A stretch of 64,000 nucleotides of DNA from Phycisphaerales bacterium (GTDB lineage Bacteria; Planctomycetota; Phycisphaerae; Phycisphaerales; UBA1924), in contig JADLFE010000009.1 of assembly GCA_020845755.1 (NCBI GenBank), positions 124,001 through 188,000 of the forward strand, read 5' to 3'. Shown here one piece after another: positions 1 to 8,997 of the stretch. The translations under genes were made by a program, and so were the position numbers. The notes beneath the pieces are model-generated. The model ran no database searches. It saw only the letters and a list, made by a program, of their open reading frames with translations, and was not told the origin of the DNA. The stretch's first letter is position 1. Every line of letters starts with the position of its first letter.

Positions 1-1
1 G

Positions 2-571
2 GGGCGGCTGGGCGGCGTAATCAACGTGTCGCTCGTGAAGCAGATCGGCCCGGTGCTGGCGGCGGTGATGCTGGCGGGACGCGTCGGCTGTGCGCTGACG
101 GCCGAACTTGGCTCGATGCGTGTGACGGAGCAATTGGACGCGATGCGTGCGATGGCGGCGGACCCGATCCGTGTGCTGGTCGTGCCGCGGGTTTTGGCCT
201 GCATCCTGATGATCCCGCCCTTGACGCTGATCTCGAATGTGTGCGGCATCGGGGGCGGGTGGTACATCACGACGCGGTTTTACACGGCCGACCCGACGCA
301 GTATTGGCACTACACCGAGATGTTCGTGGGGTGGTTCGACATCGTGAACGGTCTGGTGAAGGCGATCTTCTTCGGCGGGGCGATCGGGCTGATCGCGTGC
401 TTCAAGGGGTTCAACTGTCGCCCGGGCGCGGAGGGCGTGGGTCGGGCGACAACCGAGTCTTTTGTGACGAGTTTCCTGGCGATCATCATGATCAACCTGG
501 TGCTCGCAAAGGTCTTGAACGACGTCAAGATCACGATCCAGGGCGGGCAGATCGACTCGGTGTTCCGCTGA
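2..571 (+). CDS. mlaE: MlaE-family ABC transporter permease (5' truncated by window edge)
   Basis: C-terminal 189 residues of an MlaE/YrbE-type permease, the inner-membrane subunit of Mla-type lipid transporters that move phospholipid between membranes. The reading frame is open to the window edge, so the true start lies upstream; the GTG at 26 is internal. Visible family features are the conserved stretch rich in Gly and Ala around GRVGCALTAELGSMRVTEQLDAM and the following DPIRVLVVPRVLA, then three or four hydrophobic segments and a C-terminal helix near MINLVLAKVL. Partner ATPase and MCE-domain genes are not in the window. It is convergent with the last gene of the oxidase operon. Family identification is confident; the substrate is inferred from family. 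Confidence 0.9.
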   Translation, partial: GRLGGVINVSLVKQIGPVLAAVMLAGRVGCALTAELGSMRVTEQLDAMRAMAADPIRVLVVPRVLACILMIPPLTLISNVCGIGGGWYITTRFYTADPTQYWHYTEMFVGWFDIVNGLVKAIFFGGAIGLIACFKGFNCRPGAEGVGRATTESFVTSFLAIIMINLVLAKVLNDVKITIQGGQIDSVFR

Positions 572-656
572 GCGGGCGTGGCAAGAGTTGAACTCGATGG
601 GCTCGAAGAGCAGGCAGCTGACATTCGCCTGAGGAAAGCCGGGAGACACGCCCGCT
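571..656. other. Perfect 10-bp inverted repeat between convergent genes
   Basis: AGCGGGCGTG at 571-580 and its exact reverse complement at 647-656 are separated by 66 bases, in the gap between the mlaE stop and the end of the minus-strand oxidase operon. A long-range stem could fold in transcripts from either side. There is no U-tract, so it is not a classical terminator. Confidence 0.4.
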
Positions 657-667
657 TCACGTTCTGG

Positions 668-1450
668 CTACCGATCGGCCATGGGCATGGGCGGCTTGCG
701 CGAGGCGGCAACGACCAGCATCACGATCATGCCGATGGTGGCAAAGCCTGAGGCGGGGAGCGTCCAGCCCATGGCGGCCAGGCCGTCGTTGCGGAACTCC
801 GGGCTCGGCCCGTCCGTCTTGGGCGTGATCGTCAGCGCGGCCTCGAATTCCCAGGTCTTCTCGCGTAATTGAGGCACGGCGAGTTCTCGCCCCTCGCGCT
901 CCGCCTTTTCGCGCGCCCGCTTGTTGGGGAACGCCATCTTCTGGTGGGCGAACCCGCCCTCGGGGAGGAACTCGTAGAAGTCGAAGGTCCAACGGTGCTT
1001 GTTGATCTCGCCCCAGGTCGATGGATCGGTGCCGGGTTCGGGCGTGCGCGTGACGATCACGAGACGATCTCGCACCTCACCCGCATTCATGCGGGCCTGA
1101 AGTTCGGGAAGGTCCATGTTGGTGGCGGACGCGAAACGCAGCACGCCCATCCAGTCGTCGTGGGGTGCCAGGCCGGGGAGACGCGGATCGAGGGGGATGA
1201 CGACGGGGAGCGCGAGTTTCTCATCGCCATAGGTCACGACGAGAAGATTGCCCGAGGGGGATTGCTCATCACGCAGGGAAACGGGTCGGCCTGCGTAGAT
1301 GAAATCACGGACGCCGACGCGCTTGAACGCGAACTGCTCGCGTGGGTTGTCACGGTGGTATGAACTGACGCGTTTGGCGGCGGAGATGCCGGAGCCGATG
1401 GCCGCGGCGGCGAGGAGGCCGGCGAGGATGATGGCCGTGGCGCGAGTCAT
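668..1450 (-). CDS. Bitopic membrane protein at the end of the caa3 oxidase operon, SURF1-like layout
   Basis: 260 residues, family not recognised. An N-terminal helix (about residues 5-22, AIILAGLLAAAAIGSGI) and a C-terminal helix (about 235-252, FATIGMIVMLVVAAS) flank a roughly 210-residue soluble domain. Two end helices around an exported domain is also the layout of the oxidase assembly factor SURF1, but I do not see diagnostic SURF1 motifs. The internal ATG at 1450 is preferred over the upstream candidate at 1489 because the extension (MRFAFSVRRYHAR) is basic and the helix follows MTRATA directly. It is the last gene of the oxidase operon, 218 bp after subunit IV, so a role in oxidase assembly or stability is a reasonable inference. 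Confidence 0.7.
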   Translation of the reverse strand: MTRATAIILAGLLAAAAIGSGISAAKRVSSYHRDNPREQFAFKRVGVRDFIYAGRPVSLRDEQSPSGNLLVVTYGDEKLALPVVIPLDPRLPGLAPHDDWMGVLRFASATNMDLPELQARMNAGEVRDRLVIVTRTPEPGTDPSTWGEINKHRWTFDFYEFLPEGGFAHQKMAFPNKRAREKAEREGRELAVPQLREKTWEFEAALTITPKTDGPSPEFRNDGLAAMGWTLPASGFATIGMIVMLVVAASRKPPMPMADR

Positions 1451-1668
1451 GCGAGCATGGTAGCGCCGCACCGAAAACGCGAATCGCAAACGGGGGCGGA
1501 TTCACACGGCATGGCAAGATGGGGCAGCGGAACGACGCGGGGAGTGAACGGAATCCGCGTTGTACGTACGCCGGACCGACGCGCATGGCCCGCGCGCAAT
1601 GAACCCGCGCCATCACTCATGACTTGCACAGGAACGCGATCGGACGACCGGGAACGTGCGACGACGGA

Positions 1669-2454
1669 TCAGTGGGCGGACTTGGCCGGTTCGGCGGGCG
1701 CCGATCCGCTGTGGGAGGTGGAGCCGAGCGCGTCGGCGGGAGCGGCTGCGTCGAAGAGGCCGGGGGTGGTGCCGGTGCGCGGGCGACTCAGGTTGGCCAT
1801 GTCTTTCCAGGGCGATGTCGCGTCTGGCTTCCCGTGCGGGCCGCCGTGCAAATGCGCCTCATGCTCGAGTTCGTTGAACTTTTCGGCGCCGACCTTTTCG
1901 AGGAGTCGGTTGCGGGCGTGGAGGTAGAGCGGCTGGCTGGGCGCGACTCGCTCTTCCGTGCCGTCGTCCTTCTTTTCGTAGCGGTTGATGTACGAGCCGC
2001 CCGTCCCGCCCTGGACGACCTCGCCGGCCTTCCAGTTGTAGATGCGATTTCGGACGCCGAGGTCCATGGCTGTGAAGCCCATGAAGAGGATGACGCCGAA
2101 GAGGCAGAAGAGGAAGATGACACTGTTGATGGGGTTGTCATAGCGGAGTTGCATGAAGTACATGGCAACGATGGTCGCCTTGACGACGGCGATGGAGAGC
2201 GCGACCACGACGTTCACCCAGCCGGGGAGAACGATGTGGAAGAACTCCTGTGCCCAGTGCTCGGCACGCGAGGCGAAGACCGTCGCGGCGGTGAGCACGA
2301 GCAGGAGCGTCAGCACGGTGCGCAGCGTCATCACGGGGAGGATGACGTGACCGTGCTTGTGGCCAGACTCGAACCCGTGCGGGTCGACCTGTTCGGCCTC
2401 GCTGTGGGCGAAGTTCTGATGGGGATGGACGTGGTCGTGATGCGAGTGGGCCAT
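1669..2454 (-). CDS. Cytochrome c oxidase subunit IV family protein with long C-terminal extension
   Basis: 261 residues. After a His-rich N-terminus (MAHSHHDHVHPHQN) come three hydrophobic helices (about residues 38-58, 75-95 and 105-125), with the VVKATIVAMYFMQLRYD segment typical of bacterial COX4 (small oxidase subunit IV). Family members are usually about 100-110 residues; here a further 125 or so hydrophilic residues follow, rich in Ala, Ser and Gly and without a recognised domain. The start at 2454 is chosen over 2496 because GGAGG lies 6-7 nt upstream and it avoids overlap with subunit III. It lies 34 bp after coxC in the same operon. It probably stabilises the oxidase; the tail is unexplained. 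Confidence 0.88.
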   Translation of the reverse strand: MAHSHHDHVHPHQNFAHSEAEQVDPHGFESGHKHGHVILPVMTLRTVLTLLLVLTAATVFASRAEHWAQEFFHIVLPGWVNVVVALSIAVVKATIVAMYFMQLRYDNPINSVIFLFCLFGVILFMGFTAMDLGVRNRIYNWKAGEVVQGGTGGSYINRYEKKDDGTEERVAPSQPLYLHARNRLLEKVGAEKFNELEHEAHLHGGPHGKPDATSPWKDMANLSRPRTGTTPGLFDAAAPADALGSTSHSGSAPAEPAKSAH

Positions 2455-2488
2455 GGGTTCCTCCGCGAAGGCCGCGGGATGCGAGCGA

Positions 2489-3175
2489 TCAACCAATGAG
2501 GTACAGGAGGGGGAAGAGGAAAATCCAGATGAGGTCGACGAGGTGCCAGTAGAGGCCGACGACTTCGACGCCGGTGTAGTGGTTTGGGCCGTAGTGACCC
2601 TTCCGGGCCTTCATGTAGACCCAGAAGATGAGGGACATTCCAATCAGGACGTGGAGGGCGTGGATGCCCGTGCCGCAGTAGTAGATGCCCCACCAGAGGG
2701 GCTCATGGGGATCGGTGGCGAAGGGGTAGCTGAAGAACGAGCCGCCCGGGGCCTTGCCCGCGGACCACTTGGGGATGTACTCCATCGTGAGTTTGATGGC
2801 GATGAACGCCGCGCCGCAGAGGATGGTGATGAGCAGGTTGCGCTTGAGTGCGGCCTGGTTGTTGAGTTGGGCGTGGTGGATGCTGACGGCCATGGTGTAA
2901 CTGGAGACCAGCAGGACGATGGTGTTCAGTCCGCCCCAGCGCCAGTCGAGGTATGACGAGCCGTTGGCCCACGCCTCGGGATAGAGCATGCGGAAGACGG
3001 CGTACCCGACGAAGATGCCCGCGAAGAGCAGCACTTCGGTGGTGAGGAAGAGCCACATGCCGAGTTTGCATGCGTCAAACTCTTCTTCCTTGCTCCGGTA
3101 GTGGTTCGCGGCCTGGTATTTCTTCCAGAGCGGCGCGTCGCCGGAGGAGTTGGATTGTGCCGGGAGTGTGCTCAT
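2489..3175 (-). CDS. coxC: Cytochrome c oxidase subunit III
   Basis: 228 residues with five hydrophobic helices, matching the short bacterial form of COX3. Recognisable family stretches are KLGMWLFLTTEVLLFAGIF near residue 38, then EYIPKWSAGKAPGGSFFSYP, the GTGIHALHVLIGM helix with its conserved His residues, and the final YWHLVDLIWIFLFPLLYL helix. It has no redox centre and stabilises subunit I. It starts 51 bp downstream of coxA and is followed by the subunit IV gene. Confidence 0.96.
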   Translation of the reverse strand: MSTLPAQSNSSGDAPLWKKYQAANHYRSKEEEFDACKLGMWLFLTTEVLLFAGIFVGYAVFRMLYPEAWANGSSYLDWRWGGLNTIVLLVSSYTMAVSIHHAQLNNQAALKRNLLITILCGAAFIAIKLTMEYIPKWSAGKAPGGSFFSYPFATDPHEPLWWGIYYCGTGIHALHVLIGMSLIFWVYMKARKGHYGPNHYTGVEVVGLYWHLVDLIWIFLFPLLYLIG

Positions 3176-3226
3176 CAGTGAATCCTCGCGGGGCGAGCGG
3201 TCGCCCCGTGTGCGAACGTGATCGTC

Positions 3227-5029
3227 TCAGTGCTTGGCGGCGGTGAAGTTGGATGCGGGGATCGGGTAGTCCTTGGGATCCCAGTGCGGCGGGACGGTGG
3301 TCTCAAAGTCGTACGGCCCATGCTTGACGAGCGGCTCGTGATGGAAGTTGTGCTCGATCGGCGGGCTGTCGGTCTCCCATTCGAGGGAGAGGCCGCCCCA
3401 GGGGTTCTTGGGCGCGGGACGACCGGCGACGAGGGAGTGGATGAAGACGAAGAGGTGGACGAGGAAGCCCAGGAGCAGGATGAAAGAGCCGTAGGTGCTC
3501 AACTGATGAAGGTTGGTGAACTCGGGGATGTAGGTGGCGTAGCGGCGGGGCATCCCGCGGGTGCCGAGGATGAACTGGGTGAAGAAGGTGAGGTTGAAGC
3601 CGACGAAGACGAGGCAGGCGCCGATGATGGCCCAGCGCTCGTTGTACATCTTGCCGAACATTTTGGGCCACCAGTGATGGATACCGGCGACAAAGGAGAT
3701 GATGGTGCCGCCCATCATCACGTAGTGGAAGTGGGCGACGACGAAGTACGAGTCGTGGAGGTGAAGGTCGGTCGAGAGGGTGCCCAGGGGGAGGCCGGTG
3801 AGGCCGCCGATGGTGAAGAGGAAGAGGAAGAAGAGGGCGTAGACCATGGGTGCGGTGAACTGGATCGAGCCCTTGTAGAGGGTGGCGACCCAGTTGAAGA
3901 CCTTGACCGCGGTGGGGATGGCGACCAGGAAGGTGAGCGCGGAGAAGACGGCCGACGCCATCTCGCCCATGCTGGCGAACATGTGGTGTCCCCAGACCAG
4001 GAACGAGACGAAGGCGACACCGAGCGAGGCGAAGGCCATGGCGCGGTAGCCGAAGATCTTCTTGTGGGAGTGGACGGTGATGAGTTCGCTGATGACGCCG
4101 AATGCCGGCAGGATCATGACGTAAACGACCGGGTGGCTGTAGAACCAGAAGAAGTGCTGGAAGAGGACGGGGTCACCGCCGATGGCGGGGTCGAAGATCC
4201 CGACATGGAAGAGCCGCTCGAAGATGAGGAGGAGGAGGGTGATGCCGATCACGGGCGTCGCGAGCACCTGGATGATCGCGGTTGAGTAGATCGCCCAGAC
4301 GAAGAGCGGCATATCGAACCAGCCCATGCCCGGTGCGCGGAGTTTATGGACCGTAACGACGAAGTTGAGGCCGGTGAGGATCGAACTGAAGCCCAGGACG
4401 AAGGCCGCGCCGATCATCAGCACGACGCGCATGTAGACGTCCCAGTCTGTGGACGTGCTGTATGGCGTGTAGAACGTCCAGCCTGTGTCGACGCCGCCCA
4501 TGATGATGGAAACGACGCCCAGCACGGAGCCGACAACATAGACCCACCAACTGAGCAGGTTGAGGCGTGGGAAGGCGACGTCCTTGGCGCCGAGCATGAT
4601 GGGCAGGAGGAAGTTTCCGAGGGCTGAAGGGATGCCCGGCACGATGACCATGAAGACCATGATCGCGCCGTGGAGGGTGAAGATGCGGTTGTAGATGGCG
4701 TGCCCGGCGGCAACGGCGCCACCGGCGTCCTGGAAGACCTGCCCGGTGATCTTGCCGTTGACCATTGTGGTCGGCTGGAAGAGCTCGACACGGACGGCCA
4801 GGGCGGCGACGCCGCCCAAGAAGAAGAGGGTGAGTACCGCGGCGAGGTACATCACGCCCAGCTTCTTGTGGTCGATCGTGGTGGCCCACGCCCACATGGT
4901 GGAGACGATGCCGCCCTTGAGGGAAAGGTAGCTCCCCTCGTCGTGGTGCCCGCCCAACGCGTGCGAACCGTGATGATCGATCGTGCTCATGTCTTCGTTC
5001 CCGTCCGCTTTCGCGGCGTGCTCACTCAC
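3227..5029 (-). CDS. coxA: Cytochrome c oxidase subunit I, A2-type heme-copper oxidase
   Basis: 600 residues, twelve or more helices; the catalytic subunit carrying heme a and the heme a3-CuB site that reduces oxygen and pumps protons. The low-spin heme ligand region is [21 protein letters not shown]. The CuB region reads [18 protein letters not shown], so the Glu of the A1-type HPEVY motif is Val and a Tyr-Ser pair precedes HP: the hallmark of A2-type oxidases. The His pair in [12 protein letters not shown] and the heme ligands in [14 protein letters not shown] are intact. The N-terminus has an extra His-containing segment of about 45 residues. It follows coxB by 40 bp. Confidence 0.97.
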   Translation of the reverse strand: MSEHAAKADGNEDMSTIDHHGSHALGGHHDEGSYLSLKGGIVSTMWAWATTIDHKKLGVMYLAAVLTLFFLGGVAALAVRVELFQPTTMVNGKITGQVFQDAGGAVAAGHAIYNRIFTLHGAIMVFMVIVPGIPSALGNFLLPIMLGAKDVAFPRLNLLSWWVYVVGSVLGVVSIIMGGVDTGWTFYTPYSTSTDWDVYMRVVLMIGAAFVLGFSSILTGLNFVVTVHKLRAPGMGWFDMPLFVWAIYSTAIIQVLATPVIGITLLLLIFERLFHVGIFDPAIGGDPVLFQHFFWFYSHPVVYVMILPAFGVISELITVHSHKKIFGYRAMAFASLGVAFVSFLVWGHHMFASMGEMASAVFSALTFLVAIPTAVKVFNWVATLYKGSIQFTAPMVYALFFLFLFTIGGLTGLPLGTLSTDLHLHDSYFVVAHFHYVMMGGTIISFVAGIHHWWPKMFGKMYNERWAIIGACLVFVGFNLTFFTQFILGTRGMPRRYATYIPEFTNLHQLSTYGSFILLLGFLVHLFVFIHSLVAGRPAPKNPWGGLSLEWETDSPPIEHNFHHEPLVKHGPYDFETTVPPHWDPKDYPIPASNFTAAKH

Positions 5030-5069
5030 GCGGAGGCTCCGGGCGATCCGGCCAGCCCCGCGGCCTTGC

Positions 5070-6170
5070 TCACTTCTTCTCGCCCTCGCCCGGCTTGACG
5101 TTGGCGCTGAGAGTCTTCATGTATTCGATGATCGCCGCGACGTCGTCCTCGCTGAGGATGCCCTTGAAGGACGCCATCTGTGGGCCATAGCCCGCGACGA
5201 GTTTCTTCGCCGGTTCATAGATCGACTCGCGGACGTACTGCTCGTCGACCGTGGCGCTGGTGCCGTCGGTAAACGTTTCTGTCTTGCCGAACACGTCCTT
5301 CCACGAGGGGCCGGTGTTCTTCGAGCCGTCGACCGAGTGGCACGAGGCGCACTGGATCGTGTAGAGGCGCTTGCCCTTCTCGGCGGGTGTCAGGCCGGCA
5401 CCGTTGAATCCATCGACGATCTTGTTCCACGCGTCCCGGGGCACGAGGCGTATGACGGCGGCCATTTCGGAGTGCGAGTCGCCGCAGTACTCGGCGCAGA
5501 AGAGCCAATGGTCTTCATACGGCGTGCCGGCGAACGGACCTTCCGTCAGCGTGCCGCTGCCCTTGATCGCGCTGGAGTTGAACCCGTAGTAGGTATAGCG
5601 ATTGGGCATCACGTCGAACTTGCTGCGGAAATCGGGGACGTAGAAGCTGTGGATGACGTCACTGGAGATCATCTTGAGTTTGACCGGGGTCTCGGCGGGC
5701 ATGTAGAAGATCGGAGACTCCTTGCCCGAGCCGAGTTTGACGCGTTCGGTCGATTCCGCGCCGTTCGGATAGATGATCCGCCAGTCCCACTTGGCTGCCC
5801 GCACGTCCATCTCGATCGCGCCGGCCGGAGAGACCGCCTGGTCGAGGTAGCCCTGGAAGCCCTTGAAGAAGATGACCGCCAGGATGCCCAGAGGGATGAC
5901 GGTCCACATGGTCTCGAGCACGGTGTTGTGGGAGGAACTGACGAGCGCGACGGGCGTCGACCGGCGCTTGTACTGGAAGCTCCACAACGCCGTCAGGCCC
6001 ATGAGAACGACGAAGAAGAACGTCGCGATCCAGAAGATCCAGGCGAACGTCTCTTCGACCATGGCGGCGTGGTGCCCGGAGCCGCCGGTGCCGAAAATGA
6101 AATCGCGGAGCGCGTTGCCCTCGGCGAGGGTCGCGTTCATTGGGCCATGCTCGTACAAGGAAGTCATCAT
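5070..6170 (-). CDS. coxB: Cytochrome c oxidase subunit II with fused C-terminal cytochrome c (caa3 type)
   Basis: 366 residues. Two N-terminal helices (about 32-55 and 80-100) anchor a periplasmic cupredoxin domain with the CuA motif [13 protein letters not shown] (C-x3-C, then His and Met). A cytochrome c domain follows, with the heme-attachment site CASCH near residue 290 and an axial Met in [13 protein letters not shown]. The fusion defines caa3-type oxidases, where this domain accepts electrons. The ATG at 6170 is preferred to the longer frame from 6227 because it sits 7 bp after the SCO stop with an AAGGTGAGG-like ribosome site; the longer version would run through the SCO gene end. Confidence 0.96.
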   Translation of the reverse strand: MMTSLYEHGPMNATLAEGNALRDFIFGTGGSGHHAAMVEETFAWIFWIATFFFVVLMGLTALWSFQYKRRSTPVALVSSSHNTVLETMWTVIPLGILAVIFFKGFQGYLDQAVSPAGAIEMDVRAAKWDWRIIYPNGAESTERVKLGSGKESPIFYMPAETPVKLKMISSDVIHSFYVPDFRSKFDVMPNRYTYYGFNSSAIKGSGTLTEGPFAGTPYEDHWLFCAEYCGDSHSEMAAVIRLVPRDAWNKIVDGFNGAGLTPAEKGKRLYTIQCASCHSVDGSKNTGPSWKDVFGKTETFTDGTSATVDEQYVRESIYEPAKKLVAGYGPQMASFKGILSEDDVAAIIEYMKTLSANVKPGEGEKK

Positions 6171-6177
6171 CGACGCC

Positions 6178-7194
6178 TCACCTTCCGGCGATGGCCGGGC
6201 CACAAGCGCCCCCCATCGGCCGGTCACTTGAACTCAACAGATCACCCTCGAGCGTGGCGGCGCGCCGACGACGCTTGAGGACTTCGCTCACTCTCAGGCC
6301 GATCACCAGCCCGCCCAGACCCAGCAGCGTCACGCCGCCGCCGAGTTGCATCACGCGGAAGGCCTTGACGGCATAGCCCCCCGCTGCCGCGTCGTACATG
6401 TAACAGAAGCCGACGACGCGATCGGCGATGGTCTTGCTGATCTTGCCCTCGGACGCTTCAAGGATGGCGAGTTTGACCTGGGTGGCCTGGTCCTTGCCCG
6501 CGTAGCCGTACATGTATCGCGCGATGCGTCCGTCGGGCGTAACGAGCATGTAGCCGATCGGGTGCCCGAATTCGCCGTTGGGGAGTTTGGTGTACTGCCA
6601 GCCCATCGCGTCGGCCAGGGCCCTGGAGGTTGATTCTGGCGAGGTGTGGAAATGCCAGCCCTCGGCCACGCCCGCTTCCTTGCCGCGGTTGTAGGTCTCG
6701 ATCGAGTTGACCTTGTACGCGTGGGCCTCGGCGGTCGTTTCGTCGGGGTTGATCGAGAAGACAAGGGCGTTGTAGTCTTGCCCGACGGTGTACGAGATTT
6801 CGTTGTATGCCTCGGTCAGTTTGGCGATGACAACAGAGCAGACGACGGGGCAGCGGTAATAGCCGAGCACGAGGACCGTGGGCTTGCCGTGGCGCTTGCC
6901 GTCGTCGCCGACCGGGAAGTAATCGCCGAGTTTGACGCGCTTGCCGTCGCTGTTGGTGAACTCCAGGTCCATCGGGAGCGTGGCGCCGAGCTTTTCATCA
7001 ACGTCGAGACGCTTGATGGCTTCGGGCTGCTGGTTCAGCACGCCGCCGGAGAACTGGGCGCCGGCCGTTCCGGTCGCGCCGAGCACCCCAGCGAGGACAC
7101 TCACCACCATCGCGCGACGCGTCCAACCCGCGCGCGACGACGCCCACGGGAGTTGCCCGCGTGTCGGCGTCGCGCTGGTCGTGTGCCTCGTCAT
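6178..7194 (-). CDS. sco1: SCO1/SenC/PrrC-family copper chaperone, membrane anchored
   Basis: 338 residues. Thioredoxin-fold SCO protein, which delivers copper to the CuA site of oxidase subunit II. The copper-binding Cys pair is in YYRCPVVCSVV (CPVVC) and the conserved distal His is in FGHPIGYMLVTPDGRI. There is a hydrophobic export segment near residues 25-45 and a C-terminal helix (VTLLGLGGLVIGLRV) followed by a basic stretch, so the protein may be anchored at its C-terminus. The start at 7194 is preferred to 7272, which would overlap the upstream gene by 32 bp. Its place directly upstream of coxB fits a dedicated metallation role. Confidence 0.93.
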   Translation of the reverse strand: MTRHTTSATPTRGQLPWASSRAGWTRRAMVVSVLAGVLGATGTAGAQFSGGVLNQQPEAIKRLDVDEKLGATLPMDLEFTNSDGKRVKLGDYFPVGDDGKRHGKPTVLVLGYYRCPVVCSVVIAKLTEAYNEISYTVGQDYNALVFSINPDETTAEAHAYKVNSIETYNRGKEAGVAEGWHFHTSPESTSRALADAMGWQYTKLPNGEFGHPIGYMLVTPDGRIARYMYGYAGKDQATQVKLAILEASEGKISKTIADRVVGFCYMYDAAAGGYAVKAFRVMQLGGGVTLLGLGGLVIGLRVSEVLKRRRRAATLEGDLLSSSDRPMGGACGPAIAGR

Positions 7195-7240
7195 CTGGTT
7201 GCTGATCCTGCTCCGTTCGATCGGGTGCTTTGCCGGTCGT

Positions 7241-7627
7241 TCACTTCTTGGTGGCGTACTTGGCGACGACACGGTCCATCGCCTGGGTGACGGGTATGCG
7301 GTACATGCCGGGCTTATCGGCGACGAAGCCGAATTCGCCCTGTTCCTTCGTGATCCGCTCGGCTGTGGCGGCCGCGTCGGCGCTCATGACGGTCGTCTCT
7401 TCACGCGCCGCACGGGCCTGCCATGCGAAGTGGTTGAAGAAGACGACGAGCAGGCCGACGGTGACGAAAACGCTCATGGTCAGGACGAAGAACGAGACCA
7501 AGAGCGACGTGGCGCTGGCGGTCGCGGTGTGCTCACCCTGCGGCACGCCCTCTTCGGTCGAGTGGCGATGCCAGGAATCAGCGTGCTCGTGTTCCTGGGT
7601 GAGGAAGTGTGCTTCGTGCTTGGACAT
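7241..7627 (-). CDS. Small single-helix membrane protein of the ACIII-caa3 operon
   Basis: 128 residues, no family recognised. The N-terminus is His- and Glu-rich (MSKHEAHFLTQEHEHADSWH). One long hydrophobic helix follows at about residues 42-68 (LLVSFFVLTMSVFVTVGLLVVFF), then a soluble tail of about 60 residues ending in Lys-Lys. It lies between actF (98 bp upstream) and sco1 (46 bp downstream), so it is cotranscribed with alternative complex III and the oxidase. A structural subunit or a linker between the two complexes is a plausible inference; nothing in the sequence shows catalysis. Confidence 0.8.
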   Translation of the reverse strand: MSKHEAHFLTQEHEHADSWHRHSTEEGVPQGEHTATASATSLLVSFFVLTMSVFVTVGLLVVFFNHFAWQARAAREETTVMSADAAATAERITKEQGEFGFVADKPGMYRIPVTQAMDRVVAKYATKK

Positions 7628-7725
7628 GCGACTAAACCACCTTGGTCTTCGCCGGTTCTCATCGAACCGGAGTCATTCTTGCCGAACCAATCCACGCCGA
7701 AAACCGCGAAAGACAGCGAACAAAC

Positions 7726-8997
7726 TCACACGTAATTCCGGTGGTCAAGCGACTCGCCGAGGCGCGGGTCATTAACCGCGACGAGCGGGCCGGACGTGAC
7801 CTTGCCGACGATGAGCCAGCCCAGCACGCCCAGAACGCCCAGCACCGCGCCGGCGTCGATCCAGATCATGCCCCATCCGACAGGATCGGCCGCATTGGCG
7901 ACATGCACCACGGGGCGAACGACCCAGAACATGTCGATCACGTGGGCCGCGATCGACCAGATGGCGAAGAAGGCGATGGTCGTGGGGTTCCGCTTGATGC
8001 CGCGGAAGAGCATGATGACGAAGGGCAGGGCGAAGTGGGAGATGATGACCGCGGCGCCGACCATGGGCCACGCGCCTTTGAGACGCATCTCGAAGAAGGC
8101 CGTTTCCTCGGGGATACCGCTGTACCAGATGAGAAAGTACTGGCTGAAGGCGATGTACGCCCAGAAGACGGTGAAACTGAAGAGGAGTTTGCCCAGATCG
8201 TGGAAGTGCTCGCTTGTGACCGCGCCCTCCATCTTCCCGGCCCGGCGGAGCAGGGCGAGGATGAGGATCATGGTCGCGGTGCCGACATAGGCACTGCCCG
8301 CGAAGAAGTAGACACCCCACATCGTGCTGAAGAACTTGAAGTCGATCGACATGAGCCAGTCAAAGCCTGCGAATGAGGCCGAGAGGGCCATGACGAGGAT
8401 CGCCCAGGCGCTGGTGCGGCGTGCCTTGGCGGTCAGCCACTTGTCGCCGGTGCGGTCTTGCTCAAGGCTGAGACGCCGGAGGGTGGAGGTGATGTAGGCC
8501 CAGAGTAGGATGTAGAAGGCCGAGCGGGCGTAGAAGAACATCGGGTTGAGAAACCCGGCCTTCTTCTCGAGGATGACGTCACCGTGGGCAGCGGAACTCA
8601 TCCAGGTGAAGAGCGCGCCGCCCTTGAGGTAATCGAGCACGAAGACGGGGATCATCAGCAGGCTGACAATCGGGAGAAGGCTCATCACGTTTTCATACTG
8701 ACGCTTGAAGGTGCTGACCCAGCCCGCGTTGACGAGGTTGAAGATCAGCACAAAGAAGGTCGCGCCCAGGCAGATCGTGATCGCGGTGATCACCCCCACG
8801 TGGAGCGAGGCCAGGGCGTGCGTCGAATCCTTGAACCAGCCGATCGCGACGACGGCCAGGCCCAGGACGCCAAGGCCGATGAAGGCCGACTTCAGGCCGG
8901 TGCCCGCGCCGGGCGCCATCGAGATATTGGAGGAGCGGAGGGCCGGGTGATCGGCGCCCACGCCGTGTGATTGTCCGGCGGCGGAGATCTGACTCAC
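7726..8997 (-). CDS. actF: Alternative complex III subunit ActF (NrfD-like quinol-site membrane subunit)
   Basis: 423 residues, about ten hydrophobic helices. The first is GLKSAFIGLGVLGLAVVAIGWF; later segments such as FFYARSAFYILLWAYITSTLRRLSLEQD and LFSFTVFWAYIAFSQYFLIWYSGIPEET are typical of ActF, the second NrfD-like subunit of alternative complex III, which oxidises quinol in place of cytochrome bc1. The GTG start overlaps the actE stop in the tetranucleotide GTGA (8994-8997), which implies translational coupling. It is the last canonical act gene. Confidence 0.94.
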   Translation of the reverse strand: MSQISAAGQSHGVGADHPALRSSNISMAPGAGTGLKSAFIGLGVLGLAVVAIGWFKDSTHALASLHVGVITAITICLGATFFVLIFNLVNAGWVSTFKRQYENVMSLLPIVSLLMIPVFVLDYLKGGALFTWMSSAAHGDVILEKKAGFLNPMFFYARSAFYILLWAYITSTLRRLSLEQDRTGDKWLTAKARRTSAWAILVMALSASFAGFDWLMSIDFKFFSTMWGVYFFAGSAYVGTATMILILALLRRAGKMEGAVTSEHFHDLGKLLFSFTVFWAYIAFSQYFLIWYSGIPEETAFFEMRLKGAWPMVGAAVIISHFALPFVIMLFRGIKRNPTTIAFFAIWSIAAHVIDMFWVVRPVVHVANAADPVGWGMIWIDAGAVLGVLGVLGWLIVGKVTSGPLVAVNDPRLGESLDHRNYV

